A program made the position numbers and the translations under genes. From Mycolicibacterium peregrinum (GTDB lineage: Bacteria > Actinomycetota > Actinomycetes > Mycobacteriales > Mycobacteriaceae), in assembly GCF_001665625.1 (NCBI RefSeq), contig NZ_LZSY01000158.1, positions 1-64,000 on the forward strand: DNA of 64,000 nt, written 5' to 3'. The notes below the pieces were generated by a model. That model did no database searches, was not told where the DNA came from, and worked only from the letters and a program-made list of their open reading frames with translations. Numbering within the stretch: the stretch's first letter is position 1; every line of letters begins with the position of its first letter. Positions 1 through 7,711 of the stretch are shown piece after piece.

Positions 1-274
1 GCACGCTCAGCGCGTGCAGGTAAGGGCCTTGGTCGGAGTCGGCGATACCGACCGCGCGACACGCGGACCGGGCGTCGGGGTGGTCAGCCAGTGAGTTGAC
101 CACCTCGACGACCGTCCGGTTCTTCAGAAACGACAGCTTGCGGGTTCCAAAGTGATACAGCAGGGCACCGAACGGCTCCGGCCGCACCGCCACCTGGTGG
201 TGCAACCGCCAGCTGACATTCGGGTCGAAGACGACGCCGACGTGCCCGGCCGTATCGGCAACCTGTGTAGACAC
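1..274 (-). CDS. mftB: Mycofactocin-binding protein MftB (3' end outside window)
   Basis: The product is the small chaperone that presents the MftA precursor peptide to the radical SAM enzyme MftC during mycofactocin synthesis. Reading from a GTG start, the protein begins VSTQVADTAGHVGVVFDP and continues with WRLHHQVAVRPEPFGALLYHF and KLSFLKNRTVVEVV, a PqqD/RRE-like pattern typical of MftB. The start lies 2 bp after the mftA stop, so translation is probably coupled. There is no independent Shine-Dalgarno apart from sequence inside mftA. The C-terminus and the rest of the cluster (mftC onwards) lie beyond base 1. The assignment rests on sequence plus position next to mftA. Confidence 0.88.
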   Translation of the reverse strand, partial: MSTQVADTAGHVGVVFDPNVSWRLHHQVAVRPEPFGALLYHFGTRKLSFLKNRTVVEVVNSLADHPDARSACRAVGIADSDQGPYLHALSV

Positions 275-276
275 GG

Positions 277-372
277 TCAGTAAACCCCGCACATGCCGTC
301 GATCGAGACCTCTTCGACGAGCGTCTCGGTGACGAGCTGGGTTTCGGTTTCGGCCTGCGGGTTCTGATCCAT
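277..372 (-). CDS. mftA: Mycofactocin precursor peptide MftA
   Basis: This encodes the 31-residue ribosomal precursor of the redox cofactor mycofactocin. The peptide starts MDQNPQAETETQ and ends IDGMCGVY. The invariant C-terminal Val-Tyr pair is what MftC decarboxylates and cross-links, and what MftE/MftD convert to the redox-active core. A strong ribosome site (AGGAAAGG) lies 7 nt upstream of the ATG. The gene is divergent from mftR and immediately precedes mftB. A longer reading frame extends upstream, but the ribosome site and the family length fix this start. Recognition is firm because the terminal motif is unique to the family. Confidence 0.96.
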   Translation of the reverse strand: MDQNPQAETETQLVTETLVEEVSIDGMCGVY

Positions 373-465
373 GAATCGCACCTTTCCTGTAACTGTGGGT
401 CTCGACAATTGTGACCTGAGTCGCAAGAATATGGCATCGAGTGCACAAATGGAAGGGCGGGTTTT
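373..465. promoter_or_regulatory. mftA/mftR divergent intergenic region
   Basis: This 93-bp gap must hold the promoters of both mftA and mftR. An ACAATTGT 8-bp palindrome sits at 405-412, roughly mid-gap, and is the best candidate for a regulator contact. MftR-type TetR proteins are known to repress the mft genes. The site assignment is inference, and no clear -10/-35 pair was identified. Confidence 0.4.
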
Positions 466-1071
466 ATGCGGCAGGGATCCGGGCCCCGCGTCGGCAGGCG
501 TCCGTCCACCACGCAGGACCACATCACCGACGTCGCACTGGCATTGTTCGCCGCCCACGGCTTCGACGAGGTGAGCGTCGACGACGTGGCCAAAGCCGCC
601 GGCATCGCGCGACGCACGCTGTTCCGCTACTACGCCTCCAAGAACGCCATCCCCTGGGGAGACTTCGACGCCCACCTGCAACACCTGCGCGACCTGCTCG
701 CCGCGCTGAGCTCCGAGATCCCGCTGGCCGAGGCCCTGCGCGAAGCACTGCTGTCGTTCAACACCTACGACGCCCAGGAGATGGCCCAACACCGCCTGCG
801 CATGCGCGTCATTCTGGAAACCGCAGGACTGCAGGCATATTCGATGACGATGTACGCCGGATGGCGTGAGGTCATCGCCACCTACGTGGCCCAACGCATC
901 GGCGCGACCCCAGAGGACCTGATGCCCCAGACCGTCGGATGGCTGATGCTCGGAGTCGCGCTCTCGGCCTACGAACACTGGCTTGCCGACGAGTCCGTCG
1001 CACTGCCGGACGCCATCGGCCGGGCCTTCGAGGTGGCGCGTCCGGGGTTGGAGCGGCTAGCCCCGCAGTAA
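466..1071 (+). CDS. mftR: Mycofactocin system TetR regulator MftR
   Basis: A 201-residue TetR-family repressor. The N-terminal helix-turn-helix covers about residues 18-60, with FAAHGFDEVSVDDVAKAAGI and RRTLFRYYASK as the typical helix-turn-helix and post-helix signature. The C-terminal ligand domain is that of the mycofactocin regulators, which in M. smegmatis respond to long-chain acyl-CoA. The start follows a GGAAGGG ribosome site at 8 nt. It is transcribed divergently from mftA and its last 15 bp overlap the 3' end of the convergent dioxygenase gene. Homologue of Rv0691c by recalled similarity and synteny. Confidence 0.92.
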   Translation: MRQGSGPRVGRRPSTTQDHITDVALALFAAHGFDEVSVDDVAKAAGIARRTLFRYYASKNAIPWGDFDAHLQHLRDLLAALSSEIPLAEALREALLSFNTYDAQEMAQHRLRMRVILETAGLQAYSMTMYAGWREVIATYVAQRIGATPEDLMPQTVGWLMLGVALSAYEHWLADESVALPDAIGRAFEVARPGLERLAPQ

Positions 1072-1800
1072 CCCCTCCCACGCTGCCGCCAGTGCTGCCG
1101 GGCCCTGCGGACCGAGCCTCTCGGTGAGCATGATCGGCGCCTGCGACATGAAACGCGGTGAGCTACCGCGATGTACATCAGCGGCGTGCGCGGTGAACGG
1201 ATGCAGCACGTACATGTCGCCGGGCCGGCCCGTCGCATGGGCCATCGGACAGGTTCGGCTGGCCACGTCCACCATGGCACCGGCCTCGATGAACTCGACA
1301 GGGTCGGGCCCGAGCACCCGGGCGACGTCGCGATGCGAACCCACCCGAATCCGCGTCGGCGCGTCGGCGGGTCCCACCTCGGACAGCAGGGTCAACACCA
1401 GGACGGTGTGCGGACGCCCGCTGACCGCCCACTCCCCGCCCGGTAAGGGGGTGTTGGCGTCGACGTGCCAGCCCCGGTCCTCTGCGGGCGGATCGACCGG
1501 AAACCGCACCGGGATGTTGCCCAGGGCCCCACGCGGCAGCCAACCTCCTCGTCCACAGATCGCGTCCAGGGCATCGGTGAGCGCTGCGTTGTCCACCAGG
1601 TGCCGGAACGGACCGGCGCCGGTCAGATCGGCCGTCCACACCACCGCACTCGTCCACGACGCGGGCTCATCCGGAGACAGTCCGATCTGCGTCCAGAGCA
1701 GATCCCGCGCGGCATCGGCGATTTCGGCCGGCGCGGCCTGCTCGACCTTGACGAACCCGTCCCGCTTGAATGCCTCGACGTCCACCACGCCGACCACCAT
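1057..1800 (-). CDS. Phytanoyl-CoA dioxygenase (PhyH) family protein
   Basis: A 247-residue Fe(II)/2-oxoglutarate dioxygenase of the PhyH type. The double-stranded beta-helix metal site is visible: His112-x-Asp114 in WHVDAN, a distal His205 in HPFTAHAADVH, and Arg216 in SSPRF positioned to bind 2-oxoglutarate. GGGGAGG precedes the ATG at a good distance. It sits between mftR and an ECF sigma gene, convergent with mftR (15-bp overlap). The substrate cannot be told from sequence; members hydroxylate fatty acyl-CoAs or small metabolites. I know of no proven link to mycofactocin. Confidence 0.85.
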   Translation of the reverse strand: MVVGVVDVEAFKRDGFVKVEQAAPAEIADAARDLLWTQIGLSPDEPASWTSAVVWTADLTGAGPFRHLVDNAALTDALDAICGRGGWLPRGALGNIPVRFPVDPPAEDRGWHVDANTPLPGGEWAVSGRPHTVLVLTLLSEVGPADAPTRIRVGSHRDVARVLGPDPVEFIEAGAMVDVASRTCPMAHATGRPGDMYVLHPFTAHAADVHRGSSPRFMSQAPIMLTERLGPQGPAALAAAWEGLLRG

Positions 1801-1894
1801 GACGCACCTCCCCTGACCGGCGCCAATGGTTTTCCGGCGAAAAAACTTCGCCCAAGGCCGTCGGAGTTCGGTGCCCGGCGGCGACGATAAGGGT

Positions 1895-2410
1895 GTGAGC
1901 GCCGAAACAGACGCTCCGCGGGCGCTGCTGAGGTGCTACGACGAGGCCCTGCCTGCGGTGTACGGCTACTTCGTACGCCGCTGCGGCGACCGCGGAACCG
2001 CCGAAGACCTGACGTCGGAGACGTTCCTGGCCGCCATGGACGCGGCCCGCAGACCGTCGCCGCCGCAGATCTCGGTGCCGTGGTTGATCGGGGTGGCCAG
2101 GCACAAACTCGCCGACCACTACCGCCGCCGCCACGACCGGTTCACCGTGCCGGTGGCCGAACTGCCCGAACCGGTAGACCCGGCCGATGACTGGGACGCG
2201 GAACTGGATCGCATTGTCGCCGAAGCGGTTCTGGCCCGGCTACCCGAACAGCACCGCACCGTGCTCGCCCTGCGTTACCTCGACGACTGCTCGGTGGGTG
2301 AATGCGCCGAGCTGATCGGGCGCACGGTGCATGCCACCGAAGCCCTGCTGGTCCGGGCCCGCCGAGCCTTCAGAGCCCAGTACCCCACACCGGAGGGAGG
2401 GACGTCGTGA
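1895..2410 (+). CDS. ECF-type RNA polymerase sigma factor
   Basis: A 171-residue extracytoplasmic-function sigma factor. Region 2 is recognisable around residues 8-60 (YDEALPAVYGYFVRRCGD, AEDLTSETFLAAM) and region 4 around 115-165 (LPEQHRTVLALRYLDDCSVGECAELIG). I chose the GTG that begins VSAETDAPRAL over an in-frame upstream ATG at 1826, because the family starts there and the extra 23 residues look non-native. Its last codons overlap the next gene (GTGA), so the VOC protein is translationally coupled and likely a functional partner. No classical anti-sigma gene is seen beside it. Confidence 0.88.
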   Translation: MSAETDAPRALLRCYDEALPAVYGYFVRRCGDRGTAEDLTSETFLAAMDAARRPSPPQISVPWLIGVARHKLADHYRRRHDRFTVPVAELPEPVDPADDWDAELDRIVAEAVLARLPEQHRTVLALRYLDDCSVGECAELIGRTVHATEALLVRARRAFRAQYPTPEGGTS

Positions 2411-3720
2411 TCAACAGCCACGATCCGTTGACCGTGTTCAGCGGCGACGACCCACCGGTCTCCCCCGACCCGGCGTTCGCCGCCCGGCTGCGCGCGCGGC
2501 TGGAATCGGCGCTCGCCCTGCCCGAACGCACCGAAGGAGTTGACATGAGTGGAACCGAAACTGCCATCGCCGAACTGAACGAGCCCGCGGCCACGCCCGC
2601 CACCCCGGCTCCCCCACGGCCCGGGCCCGATTCGCGGCCCGCCGCGGCCGCGATCCCGTACCTGGCAGTGGCCGGCGCCCGTGAGGCCATCGCCTGGTAT
2701 GCCGATGTCTTCGGCGCGTCCGTCGTCGGCGAGACGTACGAGATGGACGACGGCCGCATCGGACATGCCGAGCTGCAGATCGGTGACGGCGTGCTGTACC
2801 TGGCCGACGAATACCCCGAGCTGGGACTCAAAGCACCTGTCTCACAGATTAATTCGGTGAGCCTGATGCTGCATGTGGCCGACACCGACGCCGCCATGGA
2901 ACGAGCGCGCGCGCTCGGTGCCGTCGTGCACCGGGAGCCCTACGAGAACTATGGGGCGCGCAACGCCACGATCATCGATCCGTTCGGCCACCGGTGGATG
3001 CTGTCCGGACCGGTCACCGGTGCGGCCGTCACGATCCAGCACGGCGATGTCGGATACGTATCGGTGTGGGCCCCCGACGCCGCACGGGCCGCGGCTTTCT
3101 ACGGCCACGTGCTGGGCTGGACCTACGACCCGGCCACCGGCCAGGTCACCAACACGCGACAGCCCATCGGCATCTTCAGCGTCGCGGGCGCCGGCAACCT
3201 GTTCTGCTGCTACGCGGTGACCGACCTGGACGGAGCACGCCACGCGATCCTCGCCGGCGGCGGCCAACCCGGCCAGACCCAGGAATTCGACTTCGGCACC
3301 GTGCTCGACGCCACCGATCCGGCCGGCACCCCGTTCGCGGTGTTCCTGCCAACACCGGGCACACCGCGGCCGGAACTGAACGGCGCAGGGCCAGGCGAGC
3401 TTTCGTACCTCACCTACGAGGTGCCCGACTCGACGGCGTTCAAGGAGTTCTACAGCCGAGTCTTCTTCTGGACCTTCGAACCCGGCCGGATCAACGACGG
3501 ATGGGGCGTACAGGGCAGTCAGCCGATGTCGGGGGTGGCCGGCGGCGCCGAGAGAGCCACCGCTGTGCCGATGTGGACGGTCGCCGATATCGACGCCGCG
3601 GTCGCCCGGGTCCGAGAGGCAGGCGGCACCGTGCTGCAGCAGCCGTCACGACAGGACTACGGCTTCATGGCCGAGTGCACCGACGACCAGGGTGTCCGCT
3701 TCTACCTCGGCCAGGTCTAA
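2407..3720 (+). CDS. VOC-superfamily protein with three VOC domains and a sigma-linked N-terminal segment
   Basis: A 437-residue protein starting at the GTG that overlaps the sigma-factor stop. Residues 1-45 form a short charged helix-rich stretch (DPAFAARLRARLESALALPE) followed by a Pro/Ala linker. Three vicinal-oxygen-chelate modules follow at about 82-200, 213-317 and 329-437 (IDPFGHRWML and DDQGVRFYLGQV are typical VOC ends). The first resembles glyoxalase/PhnB-like proteins and the later pair resembles tandem glyoxalase/bleomycin-resistance proteins. An internal ATG at 2545 (MSGTETAIAEL) with an upstream GAAGGAG could give a shorter VOC-only form. The substrate is unknown. Confidence 0.8.
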   Translation: MINSHDPLTVFSGDDPPVSPDPAFAARLRARLESALALPERTEGVDMSGTETAIAELNEPAATPATPAPPRPGPDSRPAAAAIPYLAVAGAREAIAWYADVFGASVVGETYEMDDGRIGHAELQIGDGVLYLADEYPELGLKAPVSQINSVSLMLHVADTDAAMERARALGAVVHREPYENYGARNATIIDPFGHRWMLSGPVTGAAVTIQHGDVGYVSVWAPDAARAAAFYGHVLGWTYDPATGQVTNTRQPIGIFSVAGAGNLFCCYAVTDLDGARHAILAGGGQPGQTQEFDFGTVLDATDPAGTPFAVFLPTPGTPRPELNGAGPGELSYLTYEVPDSTAFKEFYSRVFFWTFEPGRINDGWGVQGSQPMSGVAGGAERATAVPMWTVADIDAAVARVREAGGTVLQQPSRQDYGFMAECTDDQGVRFYLGQV

Positions 3721-3733
3721 CCGCGAGGAAAAG

Positions 3734-4921
3734 TCAGCCCAGGACGTCGGAGATGGGAGCGCCTGCGGCGATCTTGCCGCGGGCCTTCATCACCTTGCCG
3801 GGCATGCCGCCGCCGACCACGCCGACCACGACACCGTCGCGCTCGTAGAAGGCCAGGAACTTGCGGCCGTCGTCCTCGACCACGTGCACGACATCGTCGG
3901 CCTCGGGCTCACCGAGGCACTGGATCTTGACGTCGTACTGATCGCTCCAGAAGTACGGCACCGACACGACGGGCGAGGCCTCCTGGCCCAGGATCGCCGG
4001 CACCATGGCTCGCGCCTGATCGGCGACGTTGCTCCAATGCTCAACGCGCGCTTGGTCACCCACGTGATCGCGCCACGATGCGACATCGCCGATGGCCCAC
4101 ACGCCTGCGGCACTGGAGCGCCCGACCTCGTCGCACACCACGCCGTTGTCGAGCGCGATCCCGCTGCCCTCGAGCCACTCGACCGCCGGGTGCGAACCGA
4201 TGCCGACCACCACCAGGTCGGCGTCGAGTTCGGTGCCGTCGCCCAGCACGACCTCCTCGACCTTGTCGGCGCCACGTACTTCGCTGACCCCGACACCGCA
4301 GCGCACGTCGACGCCCTCGGCCTGGTGCAAACGGGTCACCAGGGCCCCGATCTGCTCACCCAGCACCGAGGCCAGCGGGGTCGGCTGCGGCTCCACCAGC
4401 GTCACCTCGACACCGAGTTTGCGAAGGCTCGCGGCCACCTCGCAGCCGATGAAGCCGGCACCGACCACCACGGCCCGCCGGGCCTTACCGGCATGCTCCC
4501 GCAGCGCCATGCTCTCGTCGTAGTTGCGCAGCACGTGGATTCCGGCCAGGTCGCCGAAGGAGCGGATGCGCTTGGGCACCAGCCCGGTCGCGATGATCAG
4601 CTCGTCGTAGGCGACGTCGCTGCCGTCGGCCAGCTTCAGCGTCTTGGCGGCGGTGTCCACCGACTGGGCAGCGGAGCCGAGCCGCAGCGCGATGTTGTTC
4701 TCGGCGTAGAACTCGGCCGGCTTGAGGGTGACGTCGTCCGTCTCGGCGCGCAGCACCTCCTTGGACAGCGGCGGCCGATCGTAGGGCAGATGGTCCTCGT
4801 CGCTGACGATTGTGATGGGTCCGCCGTACTCCGACCGGCGCAGCTGTTCGGCCGTCCGGGCCGCGGCCAGGCCGCCGCCGACGATGACGATGCCCGCTGC
4901 TGATCCCGTTGAAGTAGTCAC
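3734..4921 (-). CDS. NAD(P)/FAD-dependent ferredoxin reductase-like oxidoreductase
   Basis: A 395-residue flavoprotein of the rubredoxin/ferredoxin reductase class, which moves electrons from NAD(P)H to a ferredoxin or similar acceptor, often for a P450 or dioxygenase. The FAD dinucleotide-binding motif (IVIVGGGLAAARTAEQLR) is at about 11-28. An NAD(P) motif (VVVGAGFIGCEVAASL) lies mid-protein. The second FAD signature (GVWAIGDVAS) falls about two-thirds along. It matches Rv0688, which keeps the same neighbourhood in M. tuberculosis. No ferredoxin gene is adjacent, so the partner is unknown. Confidence 0.88.
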   Translation of the reverse strand: MTTSTGSAAGIVIVGGGLAAARTAEQLRRSEYGGPITIVSDEDHLPYDRPPLSKEVLRAETDDVTLKPAEFYAENNIALRLGSAAQSVDTAAKTLKLADGSDVAYDELIIATGLVPKRIRSFGDLAGIHVLRNYDESMALREHAGKARRAVVVGAGFIGCEVAASLRKLGVEVTLVEPQPTPLASVLGEQIGALVTRLHQAEGVDVRCGVGVSEVRGADKVEEVVLGDGTELDADLVVVGIGSHPAVEWLEGSGIALDNGVVCDEVGRSSAAGVWAIGDVASWRDHVGDQARVEHWSNVADQARAMVPAILGQEASPVVSVPYFWSDQYDVKIQCLGEPEADDVVHVVEDDGRKFLAFYERDGVVVGVVGGGMPGKVMKARGKIAAGAPISDVLG

Positions 4922-4991
4922 GTGGGGTTTTTACACGATCGCGGTTAAGCGTTGTGCGTCACCCTATGTTTGCGCAGGCCGCTGGGTCACA

Positions 4992-5438
4992 TCAGGACCG
5001 GCCCCGCTCGATGACATTCGTGAGCACCACGATGCTCTCGCTGCGCTCGATCCGAGCCGTCGACCGGATGCGTTCCAGTGCCTCTTCGAGGTGGCGCATG
5101 TCGCGAGCCAGCACATGCAGGATCGCGTCGGCGGTACCGGTGACCGTGGCCGCACTGACCACCTCGGGAATGTCGATCCAGGCCGTACGCAATTGATCCG
5201 GGGCGATCGTGCCCTGGCAGAACACCTGCACGTAAGCCTCGGTGCGCCACCCCAGCACGTTGCGGTCGATCACGGTGGTGAAGCCCCGGATCACCCCGTC
5301 GGACACCATCCGGTCCACCCGGCGCTTCACCGCGGGAGCCGACAGGTTCACGCGCTGTCCGATCTCGGCGAATGTCGCCCTGGCGTTCTCGGTGAGTTCG
5401 GCCAGGATCCGCTCGTCGGTGCCGTCCAGACGCTCCAT
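4992..5438 (-). CDS. Lrp/AsnC family transcriptional regulator
   Basis: A 148-residue regulator with an N-terminal winged helix-turn-helix (ILAELTENARATFAEIGQRV, LSAPAVKRRVDRM) and a C-terminal RAM amino-acid-sensing domain. The ATG beginning MERLDGTDERIL is preferred to an upstream in-frame codon because GGAGGTGGG lies just before it. It is divergent from ddaH-rocD-rocE and matches Rv2324, which occupies the same position by the homologous arginine genes of M. tuberculosis. It probably activates the operon in response to arginine or ornithine; that role is inferred from context. Confidence 0.9.
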   Translation of the reverse strand: MERLDGTDERILAELTENARATFAEIGQRVNLSAPAVKRRVDRMVSDGVIRGFTTVIDRNVLGWRTEAYVQVFCQGTIAPDQLRTAWIDIPEVVSAATVTGTADAILHVLARDMRHLEEALERIRSTARIERSESIVVLTNVIERGRS

Positions 5439-5464
5439 TGCCCACCTCCACGCAACAAACCGCC

Positions 5465-5528
5465 GCAATATGACAGTTCATGCAATATATCCCTGCTCAA
5501 GACGCAACAAGGAGCGATTGATTGCGTC
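5465..5528. promoter_or_regulatory. Candidate AsnC operator region between asnC and ddaH
   Basis: Within the 114-bp divergent gap there is a perfect 7-bp inverted repeat, GACGCAA (5501-5507) and TTGCGTC (5522-5528), 14 bp apart. There is also a direct repeat GCAATAT (5465-5471 and 5482-5488) offset by 17 bp. Lrp/AsnC octamers usually bind several loosely palindromic sites of this kind. The repeats are read directly; the protein assignment is inferred. Confidence 0.55.
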
Positions 5529-5552
5529 ACAGCGGCTCCATATCGTCGAATC

Positions 5553-6437
5553 ATGACGATTTTCGATGAAGTCATGCCTGAAACTGCGCCCGCATCCGGG
5601 TCCACAGCCCCCGCCGGGACCGCAGTGCCACCCGCGCGGACCGCGACCAACCGCCACTACGCCATGACCGCCCCGCAGTACTTCACCGTCGAATACGCCA
5701 TCAACCCGTGGATGGACCCCGCCACCCCCGTTGACTCCGCGCTCGCACTGTCACAGTGGGAAACGCTGCGCCGGGTGTACGCCGACCTGGGCCACACCGT
5801 CGACCTGGTCGCCCCGCGCGCCGGTCTGCCCGACATGGTCTACGCCGCCAACGGCGGCTTCGTCGTCGGCGACACCGCCGTGGTCGCCCGCTTCGCCTAC
5901 CCTCAGCGCGCCGGTGAGGCCGACGCCTACGCCGAGTGGATGACCGCCGCCGGCTACCGGACCGTGTTCACCGATCACATCAACGAGGGCCAGGGCGACC
6001 TGCTGCTCGTCGGATCAACCTTGTTGGCCGGATACGGTTTTCGCACCGACCGACGTGCCCACGACGAGATCGGGGCCGCTACCGGCCTTGACGTGGTCAG
6101 TCTGGAACTGGTCGACCCGCGGTTCTATCACCTCGATACCGCGCTGGCCGTACTCGACGACTCGACCATCGCCTACCACCCCCCGGCCTTCACTGCCGCG
6201 GCCCGAAAGCGTCTGACCGACCTGTTCGGTGACGCAATCGAAGTGGGCTCCGCCGACGCCTTCGTCCTCGGCCTCAATGTGGTGTCCGACGGCCGGCACG
6301 TCGTGATGCCCGCCGCCGCCACGGGATTCGCCGACCAGCTGCGCAGGGCCGGCTTCGAGCCGATCGGCGTCGACCTGTCCGAACTCCTCAAAGGCGGCGG
6401 ATCCGTCAAATGCTGCACCCTGGAGCGGTATCGATGA
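5553..6437 (+). CDS. ddaH: Dimethylarginine dimethylaminohydrolase-family guanidino hydrolase (Rv2323c-like)
   Basis: A 294-residue member of the amidinotransferase/DDAH fold that acts on the guanidino group of arginine-like substrates. Catalytic features visible are the nucleophilic Cys287 in the terminal GGGSVKCCTLERYR, the His of FYHLDTALAVL, and the substrate-binding PDMVYAANGG loop. The homologue Rv2323c is needed for growth of M. tuberculosis on arginine, which suggests this enzyme delivers ornithine to RocD. The first ATG of several is used; ATGs at residues 8 and 38 are alternatives. Its stop overlaps the rocD start (ATGA). Confidence 0.87.
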   Translation: MTIFDEVMPETAPASGSTAPAGTAVPPARTATNRHYAMTAPQYFTVEYAINPWMDPATPVDSALALSQWETLRRVYADLGHTVDLVAPRAGLPDMVYAANGGFVVGDTAVVARFAYPQRAGEADAYAEWMTAAGYRTVFTDHINEGQGDLLLVGSTLLAGYGFRTDRRAHDEIGAATGLDVVSLELVDPRFYHLDTALAVLDDSTIAYHPPAFTAAARKRLTDLFGDAIEVGSADAFVLGLNVVSDGRHVVMPAAATGFADQLRRAGFEPIGVDLSELLKGGGSVKCCTLERYR

Positions 6438-7684
6438 CCATGCTGGACAGAGTGGACAGCCAGGCCACCCCGGACCCTGCGACCGCAGCCGCGATCACGC
6501 TCGACGATTGCCATGTCGCCCACAACTACTCACCACTGCCCGTGGTCGCCGAAAGCGCCGAAGGGGCCTGGATCACCGATGTGACAGGCCGCCGCTACCT
6601 CGATTGCCTGGCCGCCTACTCGGCCGTCAACTTCGGTCATCGCAACCCGGAGATCATCGCCACCGCCCACGCCCAACTGGACCGGCTGACGCTGGTGAGC
6701 CGCGCCTTTCACTCCGACCGGCTCGGGCCGTTCGCCGAGGCACTGGCGGGGCTGTGCGCGAAAGACATGGTGCTGCCGATGAACAGCGGCGCCGAGGCCG
6801 TGGAGAGCGGCATCAAGGTGGCCCGCAAGTGGGGCACCGACGTCAAGGGCGTGAAGGCCGACAGCTCGAATATTGTCGTAGCGCACAACAACTTCCACGG
6901 TCGCACCACCACCATCATCAGCTTCTCCGACGACGACACTGCCCGCCGCGGCTTCGGGCCCTACACGCCCGGATTCCGCTCGGTGCCATTCGGCGACCAT
7001 CGGGCGCTGGCCGAAGCGATCGACGAGAACACGGCCGCCGTCCTGATCGAACCGATCCAAGGAGAGGCGGGCATCATCGTCCCGCCCGCCGACTACCTGC
7101 CACGTGTCCGCGACATCTGTACCCGCAACAACGTGCTGATGATCGCCGACGAGATCCAGTCCGGTCTGGCCCGCACCGGCCGAACCTTCGCCTGTGAGCA
7201 CTGGGGTGTGGTGCCCGACGTGTACCTGCTCGGCAAGGCCCTGGGCGGTGGCGTGGTGCCGTTGTCCGCGGTGGTGGCCGACCGCGATGTCCTCGGTGTG
7301 CTGCACCCCGGCGAACACGGCTCGACCTTCGGCGGAAATCCCCTGGCCACCGCTATCGGCTCCACGGTGGTGGGAATACTGCGCCGTGGCGAATTCCAGC
7401 TCCGTTCAACCCAACTCGGGGAGCATCTGCACAACCGGCTCACCGGGTTGATCGGGCACGGCGTGACGGCCGTGCGTGGCCTGGGCCTGTGGGCAGGAGT
7501 CGACATCGACCCAGATCTGGGCACCGGCAAGCAATTCGGCCTGGCGCTGGCCGAGCGCGGTGTGCTGGTGAAGGACACCCACGGATCGACGCTGCGGTTC
7601 GCCCCACCCCTGGTGGTGACCGCCGACGAGCTCGACTGGGCCGTTGACCGATTCGCTGACACCCTGGCCGAGGCGCGCCGATAA
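6434..7684 (+). CDS. rocD: Ornithine aminotransferase RocD, intact
   Basis: A 416-residue class-III PLP aminotransferase that converts ornithine and 2-oxoglutarate to glutamate-5-semialdehyde and glutamate. The PLP lysine is Lys268 in YLLGKALGGG, the phosphate-binding MNSGAEAVESGIK is at about 116-128, and the Asp of IADEIQSGL contacts the pyridine nitrogen. GGAG inside ddaH serves as ribosome site. In M. tuberculosis this gene is broken into rocD1 and rocD2; here the frame is continuous from start to stop. Together with ddaH and rocE it forms an arginine/ornithine catabolic operon. Confidence 0.94.
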   Translation: MTMLDRVDSQATPDPATAAAITLDDCHVAHNYSPLPVVAESAEGAWITDVTGRRYLDCLAAYSAVNFGHRNPEIIATAHAQLDRLTLVSRAFHSDRLGPFAEALAGLCAKDMVLPMNSGAEAVESGIKVARKWGTDVKGVKADSSNIVVAHNNFHGRTTTIISFSDDDTARRGFGPYTPGFRSVPFGDHRALAEAIDENTAAVLIEPIQGEAGIIVPPADYLPRVRDICTRNNVLMIADEIQSGLARTGRTFACEHWGVVPDVYLLGKALGGGVVPLSAVVADRDVLGVLHPGEHGSTFGGNPLATAIGSTVVGILRRGEFQLRSTQLGEHLHNRLTGLIGHGVTAVRGLGLWAGVDIDPDLGTGKQFGLALAERGVLVKDTHGSTLRFAPPLVVTADELDWAVDRFADTLAEARR

Positions 7685-7711
7685 TCGGTTGACCGGCCGC
7701 AAGGAGGCACC

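Noticed and set aside
277..978. A long minus-strand frame extending mftA upstream to 233 residues
   Set aside because: The true mftA start is fixed by its ribosome site and 31-residue family length; the extension is antisense to mftR.
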